From Algoriphagus marincola DSM 16067 (lineage in GTDB: Bacteria; Bacteroidota; Bacteroidia; Cytophagales; Cyclobacteriaceae), in the NCBI RefSeq assembly GCF_000429405.1, contig NZ_AUBU01000003.1, forward strand, positions 496,001 to 560,000: a DNA stretch of 64,000 nt, read 5' to 3'. Positions 35,050-43,342 of the stretch are shown here, piece by piece. The stretch's first letter is position 1. The number at the start of each line of letters is the position of its first letter. Position numbers and translations under genes: made by a program. The notes under the pieces were generated by a model. That model was not told the DNA's origin, made no database searches, and worked only from the letters and a program-made list of their open reading frames with translations.

Positions 35050-36678
35050 TCAAGGGGCCTTTTTAGGCCTCTTCTTTTTTGATTGACTGGGAATAAAAAT
35101 CTTTACGACACCAGCTGGCATAATCTCCATCACACCGCCCTTGGTACTCTCCCAAATAAAATTGAAAGGGCCTCTATACATATTTCTCGTTGATCTGTAT
35201 GATGCAACCCGATAATTGCTCTTTTCGGGAAGGTTCGTCGATCGCAGAGCCAGATTTCCTGCGAAAGTTTTGAGACCATTATTCCCATCATTTTCACCTT
35301 TTGCAGGGACAGCCATTGTGAAATTTTCATAATCGAAAGTCAATTCGTTTTGAGAACCAAATTCATTGGCGTTCATAGCTAGGGCCAAGCGATGCAATTG
35401 TCCTGAATTGACTTTAACTCCTGCCAATGGTTCTGTTATTCTATTTAATTTATTCAACTCCATTCCCTCAAGGCTTAACTGCAACTGAAAGGCTTCACTA
35501 TCATAGGGTACTTGGAAATTTGCATTTAGCTTGGTTTCGCCAAGAAAATCAGCCTGAATCTCCATCGTCATTTTCCGTGATTTTTGAAGAGAATCTACTG
35601 TCACAAAACCGAAGATTTGAGCATTCAAATTATGAAAGTCAATCAAGCCAGGATTTGACTCACCTTCAGGCACTTCCAAATATTGGACATGACTATTTTG
35701 AATAATCAGTGTATCCATATCCACCGGAAATGGAATGCTTTTTAGAAGTCCCGAAAAGAGCTTTTTCTTCTGTTCAACTGGCCGAGGCTTATTTTTATTT
35801 CGCAGGTCAACAAAAACCAAGCTATCTAACACCATCTTTTCGGCAAAAGCTGACCACTTCCCATAGAGATCACTGCTCGCATCTATTCCTATAATCTGAA
35901 GTTGCTTCAATTCAACTTCAATCAGATCTTGCTGGTATTCCAATGCATTTGAAGATTCCAAAAGCCCTTCATCATACCTGACAGAAATATTCTCTAACTT
36001 CATTTTCTTTCCTAGCAAATCAAAATCTATCGAACCCAATTCAAAGGTTTGCTTTGTAGGAAGTGTCAATTTCAAATTCCTGAAAGAAGTGTTGATTTCA
36101 TCTAATTCGAAAGGAACAATATGAGTGATAATTCTCCGATCCGTTCTTAAACCCCGAGCTCTAATATTAAAATCCGTAAATCCACCGATCCGTTCTAATT
36201 CTTCTTTTTTCAGAAATACCTCCGCAGTTCCATCCATTAATTGAAAATTGCGGATGGTACCTCTTGTGATAATATCTTCAAAAAAGCTCTGAAAGGCTTT
36301 GGTTCCCTCTCGTCCCTGAGTTTCTTGATCGGTTAGAGTCAGACGAAAGGAAGGTCTAAACAGAACCAAATCCCCAATGATAAGCTCTCTCGAAATTAAA
36401 AAATCCCAAACCTGAAAATCGTCAAGGATAATTTGATTGATTGTTCCTCTAAAAACCACCTGAGCATCAGCTGCCACAGGACTCAAAATAATGGTAGACA
36501 AGACTACTCGACCACGAATAATACTGACTTCTACATCCTCTAGATTCAAATCATAAGAGCGCTCAGGATTAGTATTGATGGTACTTTGTAGACGCTCTTT
36601 GATTAATCTCACCAAGAAAAAATTCGCTGCAAAAAGCAAGACTGCAAGTGCGAGAATTATCAAGAGTGGTTTTTTCAC
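35050..36678 (-). CDS. AsmA-like membrane-anchored protein
   Basis: About 542 residues, starting at the GTG at 36678 or a TTG two codons earlier; a stop codon lies directly upstream and no ATG is near. One N-terminal membrane helix (KPLLIILALAVLLFAANFFLV) precedes a long beta-rich chain with repeated amphipathic strands (VSIIRGRVVLSTIILSP, IRNFQLMDGTAEVFL), the look of AsmA/TamB-like envelope proteins that span or line the periplasm. The family assignment is from architecture, not a firm signature. The C-terminus is basic (SQSKKKRPKK). Confidence 0.72.
   Translation of the reverse strand: MKKPLLIILALAVLLFAANFFLVRLIKERLQSTINTNPERSYDLNLEDVEVSIIRGRVVLSTIILSPVAADAQVVFRGTINQIILDDFQVWDFLISRELIIGDLVLFRPSFRLTLTDQETQGREGTKAFQSFFEDIITRGTIRNFQLMDGTAEVFLKKEELERIGGFTDFNIRARGLRTDRRIITHIVPFELDEINTSFRNLKLTLPTKQTFELGSIDFDLLGKKMKLENISVRYDEGLLESSNALEYQQDLIEVELKQLQIIGIDASSDLYGKWSAFAEKMVLDSLVFVDLRNKNKPRPVEQKKKLFSGLLKSIPFPVDMDTLIIQNSHVQYLEVPEGESNPGLIDFHNLNAQIFGFVTVDSLQKSRKMTMEIQADFLGETKLNANFQVPYDSEAFQLQLSLEGMELNKLNRITEPLAGVKVNSGQLHRLALAMNANEFGSQNELTFDYENFTMAVPAKGENDGNNGLKTFAGNLALRSTNLPEKSNYRVASYRSTRNMYRGPFNFIWESTKGGVMEIMPAGVVKIFIPSQSKKKRPKKAP
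35052..35080 (+). terminator. Intrinsic terminator after the coiled-coil gene
   Basis: Eight-pair stem AAGGGGCC / GGCCTCTT (one G-U pair) with loop tttttag-like spacer, followed by CTTTTTT. It lies inside the 3' coding end of the convergent gene at 35050-36678. Confidence 0.8.
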
Positions 36679-36725
36679 AGTCAATTATTAATGAGATATT
36701 TATATCATCCATTCAATCATGAAAG

Positions 36726-37529
36726 ATGAAAAATTTTCTTCAAGTATTTTCACTAATTACCCTAGTTTCTTTACTTCTTTTCACCCCTTTTTCCCTTTCG
36801 GCCCAAGAAAACATCATGAAAATCCTGTCTTATAATATTTATCATGGTGAAGATCCTCTAAATCCAGGAAACTCTAATTTGGATTCCATAGCGGATTTTA
36901 TCAATCAGCTCGGACCTGATTTGGTTTTGGTTCAAGAAGTCGACAGCATGACCACGCGCTCTGCTTCAATCTATGAAGTAAAAACAGATTTATTGGAGCT
37001 TTTGGCCTTAAAAACAGGGATGAAAAGTTACTTCGCAAAGGCTATGGATTATGCTGAGGGAGGCTATGGAGAAGGAATCCTTTACAAAAAGGGTATTTCA
37101 TCGGAGTCCATAAAACTGCCAACCCCTGCTGGAGGAGAGCCTCGATCTATGGCCTGGGTTGAGATTGAAATTGCAGGTAAGCACATTGGTGTAGGAGGTA
37201 CTCATCTCTGCCATCAATTTGAAGACAACCGGGCCGCTCAAGTAAATGCAATCTTGGAATTTACTTCCAAAAAAGAGATTCCAGTCATTTGGGGAGGGGA
37301 CCTCAATTTCAAACCAACCGACCCAGAATATTCCAAAATCCCCTCAAAATGGTCTGATGCTGCCCGTATATCAAACAATCACTCCCCGACTTATTCCTCA
37401 TCAAATGATTCAGGCCGGATAGATTACATCTGGTTCGAATCTGATCAATTCGAGCTAGTGGAATATCAAGTATTCCAAGTAAATTACTCAGACCATTTTC
37501 CGGTATTAGCAACTTTCAAAATCAAATAG
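36726..37529 (+). CDS. Exported endonuclease/exonuclease/phosphatase-family hydrolase
   Basis: A 267-residue protein with signal peptide ending LSAQ (about residue 26). EEP-fold motifs: ILSYNIYHGED (Asn metal ligand), DLVLVQEVDS (catalytic Glu), GTHLCH, WGGDLNFKP (Asp/Asn pair), and the C-terminal SDHFPVLA (Asp-His). GRIDYIWF completes the set. Members cleave phosphodiesters in nucleic acids, lipids or sugar phosphates; which one is not visible. It is followed 2 nt later by a DUF1080 lipoprotein gene, so the pair is one operon. Confidence 0.92.
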   Translation: MKNFLQVFSLITLVSLLLFTPFSLSAQENIMKILSYNIYHGEDPLNPGNSNLDSIADFINQLGPDLVLVQEVDSMTTRSASIYEVKTDLLELLALKTGMKSYFAKAMDYAEGGYGEGILYKKGISSESIKLPTPAGGEPRSMAWVEIEIAGKHIGVGGTHLCHQFEDNRAAQVNAILEFTSKKEIPVIWGGDLNFKPTDPEYSKIPSKWSDAARISNNHSPTYSSSNDSGRIDYIWFESDQFELVEYQVFQVNYSDHFPVLATFKIK

Positions 37530-37531
37530 TC

Positions 37532-38386
37532 ATGACGAATAGGCTTTGGATCCTTGGACTTTTATTCATCATTTTCTCCTGTCAAAAAGCTGAACAGGAA
37601 GTTGAAATCAAATGGCAAGAATTATTTAACGGAAAAGATATTCAGGATTGGCAAATCAAGATTCGTAACCATCCTTTGAATGAGAACTACGCCAATACCT
37701 TTCGAGTCGAAGATGGAAATCTGAGTGTGCGCTATGACGGGTATGAAGATTTCGGGAATCAGTACGGCCATATTTTCTACAAGGAGCCATTTTCTTATTA
37801 CCTCTTACAAGTCGAGTATCGATTTATTGGTGAGCAGGCACCTGGCGGTGAAGGTTGGGCATACAGAAATAGTGGTGCGATGCTTCACTCTCAAAATCCC
37901 GAATCCATGCTTCAGGATCAAGACTTCCCTATTTCAATTGAAGGCCAGTTTCTTGGAGGCAATGGGACAGATGAACGAAGTACCTGCAACCTCTGCACAC
38001 CAGGAACAAATGTGGTCATGGGAGACACCCTATTCACTCCCCACTGTATCAATTCTAATTCAAAGACATTGCACGGAGATCAGTGGGTTCAGGCTAACTT
38101 CATAGTATTGGGAGCCGAGGAAGTGCAGCATCTGGTAAGAATGGATACAGTCCTAAGCTATTATCAGCCCCAAATCGGTGGTGGAATGGTCAGTCCAGTT
38201 GATTCTTTAGTCAAGATTGATGGTAAGCTATTAGAGTCTGGATATATAGCTTTGCAAAGCGAAAGTCATCCTATTGATTTTCGAAGAGTTGCCTTAATTG
38301 ACTTAAGCACAATAAAAACGGATAGAATCGCCATGACAAAAATAATCAAAGAGGCACTATCTCTTAGCCAAACTAAAGGCGATTAA
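37532..38386 (+). CDS. Single-domain DUF1080 (PF06439) lipoprotein
   Basis: A 284-residue lipoprotein (MTNRLWILGLLFIIFSC, Cys17). The PF06439 domain begins with WQELFNGKDIQDWQIKI and includes YLLQVEYRFIG and RNSGAMLHSQ. A Cys pair, CNLCTPG (about residues 151-157), is unusual for an exported protein and could bind metal or form a disulfide. Its 3' end overlaps the convergent GH109-type oxidoreductase gene by 4 nt. This is the second place in the window where a DUF1080 protein sits beside a Tat-exported Gfo/Idh protein. Confidence 0.88.
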   Translation: MTNRLWILGLLFIIFSCQKAEQEVEIKWQELFNGKDIQDWQIKIRNHPLNENYANTFRVEDGNLSVRYDGYEDFGNQYGHIFYKEPFSYYLLQVEYRFIGEQAPGGEGWAYRNSGAMLHSQNPESMLQDQDFPISIEGQFLGGNGTDERSTCNLCTPGTNVVMGDTLFTPHCINSNSKTLHGDQWVQANFIVLGAEEVQHLVRMDTVLSYYQPQIGGGMVSPVDSLVKIDGKLLESGYIALQSESHPIDFRRVALIDLSTIKTDRIAMTKIIKEALSLSQTKGD

Positions 38387-39789
38387 ACCCGAACATTGGT
38401 AGTTCCACCACCAGCCAAGGTAATCGGAACAGGCTGGTTTTCTTTCCAGCTTCCTCCTGTGAAATCAGGAACATCGATGGAATTTGACCGATTGGCTACT
38501 GACCACTCACTCAACGGACTGATACAGCTCCAAAGCGCAGCGTCATATACGTCTTGATCAAGAGGAAGGCCATTTCTCAGACAATCTACCAATCTCCAAT
38601 CCATCATAAAATCCATTCCGCCATGACCTCCGATTTGCTTTGCCAATTCCCCTACTTTTAGTACAATTTCGGGCGTGTACTTTTTTTCCAGCTCTTTCAT
38701 TTCCTCTTCCTTCATCCAACTGTGACCTTTGGAAACTCTTGGCTGAGGATATTTTTGAGCAAATCCCTCGGTACCACTGACTACATGCAATCGGCTGTAG
38801 GGTCTAGGGGAAGTCACATCATGCTGAATCATAATGGATTTGCCCAACTTCGTCTTCACAACCGTAGTATTCATATTTCCTCGATAAGATTTGGAAGCAA
38901 ATTCTGTCCAAAAAACATCTTCCTGAGCCAATTCTTGGGCTTTCTTTTTCATTTGGAAATCATTCGAACTCAAAGAAGTCAAATAATCCATCTGATCTCC
39001 CCGATTGACATTCAAAATCTGACAAATGGGACCAAGACCATGAGTCGGGTACAAATTTCCGTTTCGGTAATTTTCCCTTAATCGCCACATATTTTGATAG
39101 CCGGTATCTTTGTCAAAATTCAACCAAAGCAAATCATGAATATAGGCTCCTTCCACGTGCAAAACCTCGCCAAAGAAACCCTCTCGAGCCATTTTCAAGG
39201 TCATTAATTCAAAGAAATCATAGCAGCAATTCTCCAGCTGCATACAATGCTTTTTGGTCCTCTCCGATGTTTCCACCAATTGCCAGCATTCATCCAATGT
39301 CCGCGCTGCAGGAACCTCTACGGCAGCATGCTTTCCAGCTTCCATGGCATAGACTGCCATAGGAGTATGCCATTCCCATGGAGTGGCGATGTATATCAAA
39401 TCCAAATCGGGCCGATCGCACATCTTTTTCCAAGAGTAAGCATTACCTGAGTATAATTCTGGCTTATGTCCAGTGCCTTCAAGAGATTTCTTAGCTTTTT
39501 CTGCACGTTCAGGAATCAGGTCACAAAGTGCCTTGATCTCAACTCCCTCGATCTTACTGAGCCGGTCTACGGCACCTGGCCCTCGCATCCCCAATCCTAC
39601 AATTCCAATTCGTACAGTCTCCAACTTAGGGGCAGCATAGCCACACATATTGAATTGTTGATTTCTACTCGTGCCATATTGGGCCTCTAGTGGCAAAATG
39701 GATTTGGCAGATGCATGACCTGCCCCAAAAAGGCCCATCCCTAGAGCTCCAGCAGATTTCAAAAAGTCTCTTCTACGATTGGATTTCAT
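38383..39789 (-). CDS. Tat-exported Gfo/Idh/MocA protein, GH109-type
   Basis: A 468-residue protein from the ATG at 39789, placing the twin-arginine motif RRRDFLKSAGALGMG near the N-terminus. The NAD-binding loop is VRIGIVGLGMRGPGAV. ENCCYDFFELMTL and GNLYPTHGLGPICQILNVNRGD match the GH109 branch (NAD-dependent alpha-N-acetylgalactosaminidases), with the His of YPTHGLG in the catalytic region. A GH109-like hydrolase using transient oxidation at C3 is the best guess; other Gfo/Idh functions remain possible. A 17-bp dyad precedes the gene. Confidence 0.9.
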   Translation of the reverse strand: MKSNRRRDFLKSAGALGMGLFGAGHASAKSILPLEAQYGTSRNQQFNMCGYAAPKLETVRIGIVGLGMRGPGAVDRLSKIEGVEIKALCDLIPERAEKAKKSLEGTGHKPELYSGNAYSWKKMCDRPDLDLIYIATPWEWHTPMAVYAMEAGKHAAVEVPAARTLDECWQLVETSERTKKHCMQLENCCYDFFELMTLKMAREGFFGEVLHVEGAYIHDLLWLNFDKDTGYQNMWRLRENYRNGNLYPTHGLGPICQILNVNRGDQMDYLTSLSSNDFQMKKKAQELAQEDVFWTEFASKSYRGNMNTTVVKTKLGKSIMIQHDVTSPRPYSRLHVVSGTEGFAQKYPQPRVSKGHSWMKEEEMKELEKKYTPEIVLKVGELAKQIGGHGGMDFMMDWRLVDCLRNGLPLDQDVYDAALWSCISPLSEWSVANRSNSIDVPDFTGGSWKENQPVPITLAGGGTTNVRV

Positions 39790-39868
39790 TGCTTTGATCG
39801 GTTGATTGATTTGTCTAATTAAGGAAAAATCGATCAAAGTCTAAATTCATGAGATTATAATTTGTTTA

Positions 39869-39885
39869 AACGGTCTGAACCCGTT
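39869..39885 (-). promoter_or_regulatory. Candidate operator before the GH109-type gene
   Basis: Dyad AACGG-tctgaac-CCGTT, with the symmetry partly continuing outwards (GTTTAAACGG / CCGTTCAAC). It is 80 nt upstream of the ATG. The form differs from the CGnAAnCGnTTnCG set, so a different regulator is expected; none is encoded next to it. Confidence 0.45.
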
Positions 39886-39968
39886 CAACACCAAAACTCA
39901 GAGAGCCTATCCTAGAAACAAGTATTCCCCATGTGTCGTTTTTGCTATGGGTTTTTCTTAGGCCAAAT

Positions 39969-39997
39969 AAAAAAACCGGAAATAATATATTCCCGGC
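39969..39997 (-). terminator. Intrinsic terminator after the DUF2892 gene
   Basis: On the minus strand, stem CCGGGAA / TTTCCGG (one G-U pair) followed by seven T. Begins 31 nt after the stop codon. Confidence 0.8.
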
Positions 39998-40028
39998 TTT
40001 CCCAAACCTATTACGCATTATCTATAGT

Positions 40029-40238
40029 CTATGCTTTTGCTCGTGGGCAGGTATTCATTCCTACCAACGTGTATAAAGGGCAAAATCCAACGAGTGTGGT
40101 CAAGGTGAATACACCACCGACAACCAAGGCAATCACTCCCAAGGTACCAGTCACAGTACCGGAGAAATATAATCCAATCAAAACTGCAGCAATCACTAGG
40201 CGAATCGCTCTATCAGTCACTCCCATATTCTTTTTCAT
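40029..40238 (-). CDS. DUF2892 (YgaP-type transmembrane) small membrane protein
   Basis: A 69-residue protein with the DUF2892 pattern: MGVTDRAIRLVIAAVLIGLY, a first helix, then GTLGVIALVVGGVFTLTTLVGFCPLYTLVGMNTC. The terminal CPLYxxxGxxTC is the family signature; in YgaP such a segment anchors a rhodanese domain, but here it stands alone. The role is unknown, though sulfur handling is often proposed for the family. It has its own terminator and is not overlapped by a credible plus-strand gene. Confidence 0.9.
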   Translation of the reverse strand: MKKNMGVTDRAIRLVIAAVLIGLYFSGTVTGTLGVIALVVGGVFTLTTLVGFCPLYTLVGMNTCPRAKA

Positions 40239-40335
40239 AACTTTTCGGGTTTAGGTCAATTGATTAAAATCATTGTCTAAAAATCCTAAAAGCCCACATC
40301 AATTACCATGACAAAAGTCACATATGAAGCTGAAT

Positions 40336-41376
40336 TCAATCAACTGACGAGAAATGAACTTCTAGGACTTCCTGTGCTTTCAGACCTTGAGGTGAAAAAT
40401 CCGGGTCACGCCTTTTTCCTTCAGGATACCACTTCCAAAAATACACTCCTGCCAGCCAAGGCTTCTTCCAAGCGGTTTCAAAAAATGCCTGATAACAACG
40501 CGCCTGTACTTCTTCGGACAGCGGAGATTCCTTTCTTTCATTGGGCCAAACCCATGGCTCAGCAGCTGCATCGGCAGTATTGCAATAGCCAATTTCAGTA
40601 AAAATAACGGGCAACTGATAGTTCCTAACCAACTTTTCAATTGAAGCGAGTGGGTTTTTCCATCCCTTTTTTAATTGGTTCAAATCCGGCTCTTGACCCT
40701 CGCTTATTGGAAAATAGGCTTGAATTCCGATGTAGTCCAACTCATCCCAAAAAGTCACGTGCTCAAACTCTGTGAAGTTGGCAGCATAAATCAACTTACC
40801 CTTGTAAACTTCTCTAATTGATGAAATGATCTCTAACCATTCCGTCCTTCTGTGAACAGTCTTTTCCAATTCAGTGCCAATGCATAGAATGGGAAAATCC
40901 AATTCAGCCGCCAATTTTGCATAGTCTACAATGAAATTCTTATAATTTTCAAACCACAAAACCCAATCTTCTTCTGAGTACATTTCAATCTCTCCAGGCC
41001 AACTTCCTCTTGCCCAGAGATGTGGTTTAAGCATATTGGAAATTCCCAAATTGATCGATGAGTCGGCAGTGGCCCGAATTCCACGAGCTGACTCTCCCCA
41101 CCATTGACGTTCTGCATCCAGAGACCAACGAATCTCGGGTTTGTTTTTATCTGCTTGCCAACCAAATGGTGTCTGAGAAATTGCATTGGCCCCAATATCC
41201 CTTAAGGCTGCTAATTCTCCTCCTTGAAGAGGCTGTCTACTCCCAACCCAACAAACTCCTTTTAATTTTTCATTTACGGAAGGCAAGATTGGTTCAGCTT
41301 CCAAAACCCATAAACCCAGTCCCAGCACAAGGACTGTGAAGAAACTGAGATAATATGGTGGTTTGATTTGCCTCAC
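40336..41376 (-). CDS. Membrane-anchored GH113-like glycoside hydrolase
   Basis: A 346-residue TIM-barrel protein starting at a GTG (41376) that overlaps the previous stop as GTGA. One N-terminal helix (YLSFFTVLVLGLGLWVL) may anchor it. Segments typical of GH113 (beta-mannanase-like) proteins: GANAISQTPFGWQ, MLKPHLWARGSWPGEI, ILCIGTELEKTVHR (acid/base Glu) and VIFTEIGYCNTADA (nucleophile Glu), and WDELDYIGIQAYFP. Sited at the end of an operon with a CslA-like glycan synthase, it may trim the polymer made there, as glycanases do in cellulose operons. Confidence 0.85.
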   Translation of the reverse strand: MRQIKPPYYLSFFTVLVLGLGLWVLEAEPILPSVNEKLKGVCWVGSRQPLQGGELAALRDIGANAISQTPFGWQADKNKPEIRWSLDAERQWWGESARGIRATADSSINLGISNMLKPHLWARGSWPGEIEMYSEEDWVLWFENYKNFIVDYAKLAAELDFPILCIGTELEKTVHRRTEWLEIISSIREVYKGKLIYAANFTEFEHVTFWDELDYIGIQAYFPISEGQEPDLNQLKKGWKNPLASIEKLVRNYQLPVIFTEIGYCNTADAAAEPWVWPNERKESPLSEEVQARCYQAFFETAWKKPWLAGVYFWKWYPEGKRRDPDFSPQGLKAQEVLEVHFSSVD

Positions 41377-42590
41377 GAAACCAAGAGCGTTTGAATAAGT
41401 ATTTCTTCTTCCAAGGTACGGTGGACAGGACAGCGATTGGCGATTTCCAAAAGCCGCTGCCGCTGATCGGAATCAAGATCACCTTCCAATTCGATCTTAC
41501 GGGTAAATTGACTGACTTTAGAACTCTCCTTTTCAGGTTTCTCAGAATCTTTCCGATGGACTTTTTCATGCTCAAGATAAACCCTTACTTCTTCCAATGG
41601 CCATTTTTTGCTTTCAGCATACATTCGAAGCGTCATCACCGTACAGCTTCCCAATGAGGCCATTAACAAATCGTAAGGCGTAGGACCCAGATTTTTCCCA
41701 CCTACTTCTAGGGGCTCATCTGCAGTTAAATGATGAAAAGGAGTTTTGATCTCGGTCGTAAAACCAGCATCCGCACTTAGTCGAACCATCACCGGATGGC
41801 CTTTGGTATCATTTTCAATTTTGTCTTGTCGATCTACATAGCGTAAACTCCAAGAAGAAAGGACTTGTCCAATGTATTCTGCATCCGCTTGATTGGACAC
41901 CAAGTGATTTGCTCCGTCCAGGGAAACAAAGCTTTTGGGATGCCAGGCTGATTTATAGATCTTTTCAGCATTTTCAATTCCCACAATTTCGTCTTGAGGG
42001 GAATGCAAAATCAGTAATGCCTTTTTCAGATCCTTAAGGAATGATTCAATTGGCTGCTGATCTAAATTGTCCAAGAACTCTTTACTGATCATGAATGGCC
42101 TGCTCCCAATACTTACTTTGGCCTGTCCATTTTCTAGAATGTCTTCAAGCTTATTTTGAAACAAATGACGCACATGAAGCGGATCAGCGGGTGCACCAAT
42201 TGTCGCGAGCGCATTCATTGAAGGAAGACTTTGAGCCGCATAAAGTACTGCCGCACCACCTAAGGAGTGGCCTATCAGCATGGCTGGAGCAGCATAGTTT
42301 TTCTCAAGAAAACTTGATGCATCCAAAAGGTCAGAAATATTGGAGGAAAAATCACTTTCTGCGAATTCTCCTTCACTCCTACCCAATCCGGTAAAATCAA
42401 AACTCAAAACAGCAATACCTTCATTGGAAAGCGATTTGCTGATCCGTGTTACTGCTGAAAAATTCTTGGAGCAAGTAAAGCAATGAGCAAAAATGGCGTA
42501 AAATTTCGGTTGCCTTTCCAAAGGCAAATAAAGATCCCCTGAAAGCTCTAGTCCTTTTGAATTTTGAAATTTGACGCGCTTGGGGTTCAT
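41373..42590 (-). CDS. Bifunctional alpha/beta-hydrolase - OsmC family protein
   Basis: A 405-residue two-domain protein. The N-terminal alpha/beta-hydrolase (about 1-255) has the nucleophile Ser in LIGHSLGGAA and the late Asp and His in LILHSPQDEIVGIENA and GANHLVS. The C-terminal OsmC-like domain (about 270-405) has GKNLGPTPYDLLMASLGSCTVMTLRMYAES (in part) with the redox Cys, and ANRCPVHRTLE with the second Cys. Such fusions are common; OsmC domains reduce organic peroxides. In this operon it may deal with oxidised lipids or acyl groups. Confidence 0.93.
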   Translation of the reverse strand: MNPKRVKFQNSKGLELSGDLYLPLERQPKFYAIFAHCFTCSKNFSAVTRISKSLSNEGIAVLSFDFTGLGRSEGEFAESDFSSNISDLLDASSFLEKNYAAPAMLIGHSLGGAAVLYAAQSLPSMNALATIGAPADPLHVRHLFQNKLEDILENGQAKVSIGSRPFMISKEFLDNLDQQPIESFLKDLKKALLILHSPQDEIVGIENAEKIYKSAWHPKSFVSLDGANHLVSNQADAEYIGQVLSSWSLRYVDRQDKIENDTKGHPVMVRLSADAGFTTEIKTPFHHLTADEPLEVGGKNLGPTPYDLLMASLGSCTVMTLRMYAESKKWPLEEVRVYLEHEKVHRKDSEKPEKESSKVSQFTRKIELEGDLDSDQRQRLLEIANRCPVHRTLEEEILIQTLLVS

Positions 42591-42596
42591 GTGAAT

Positions 42597-43340
42597 TTAG
42601 TTGAGAAATTCTACCTGAATATTCTCTAAGTTGATTTCAGATAATAACTCCAAGTTACCCTTTTCATAGAGTTCTTGCATATTTTCGACCGGAGTATTTT
42701 TATCTTCTGGCTTGAAATTCAGGTAGTTTTGAAATCTGATTCCATCCACAGTCACCACAGAGCTCACCTCTCTAAATCGAACTCCACCCCCATCGGTATG
42801 ATAGCTGTAGGCCATAAAATCCACATAAAAATCTTCCGTTCCAATCCAATATAAAAACTCATCATCAAAGTCTTTTCCACCGCCATCTTGCTGAAAGGTC
42901 ACTTTTACTAAATGGTAGTTTTCACCATTGAGCGTGGTTTCCCCCAAATAGGATTTAATGGCCGCAGGGTCATTGAGTCCATAAGGTAAAAATGCAAAGT
43001 AAGCCACTGAATTGACGGAACGGGAAAAGGCGCCTATGCGCTCTTCACTTAAGGTATCCACCTCCACGCCATCTATCCATCGGGTAAACCCTTCATTATT
43101 CAATAAATCCTTGACTTGACCTAAGGAATCAGTAAACTCCCGTGTGTATTCAAAACGATCCGGACTTTTGAAAATCTGATAGTGAATATCCCGAAAATCG
43201 AAATCAATTCGAGCTGATTTATAGCGTTCACCACCATGTGCAGCAATAGACTTATCTACGATTTTTTCGGCTTCTGTTTTCACCTCGCAGGCAGCAAGCG
43301 TCAGAATTAATATCAGTAGTCCTAATAGCCTATGTTTCAT
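42597..43340 (-). CDS. Lipoprotein related to the C-terminal part of the next gene upstream
   Basis: A 247-residue lipoprotein (MKHRLLGLLILILTLAAC, Cys18) of a Bacteroidota family resembling DUF6503. The mature start EKIVDKSIAAHGGERY parallels LFLSDSIEAHGGQDNW in the fused protein at 43343-45421, and both continue with Trp/Tyr-rich strands suggestive of a LolA/LppX-like beta-sheet that binds a lipid. So the operon has two paralogues, one free and one fused. It is 2 nt behind the fusion gene. Confidence 0.85.
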   Translation of the reverse strand: MKHRLLGLLILILTLAACEVKTEAEKIVDKSIAAHGGERYKSARIDFDFRDIHYQIFKSPDRFEYTREFTDSLGQVKDLLNNEGFTRWIDGVEVDTLSEERIGAFSRSVNSVAYFAFLPYGLNDPAAIKSYLGETTLNGENYHLVKVTFQQDGGGKDFDDEFLYWIGTEDFYVDFMAYSYHTDGGGVRFREVSSVVTVDGIRFQNYLNFKPEDKNTPVENMQELYEKGNLELLSEINLENIQVEFLN

Positions 43341-43342
43341 TT

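Noticed and set aside
39931-40254. A plus-strand open frame of about 107 codons over the DUF2892 gene
   Set aside because: The minus-strand frame has a clear DUF2892 signature and its own terminator; the plus-strand translation has no recognisable pattern.
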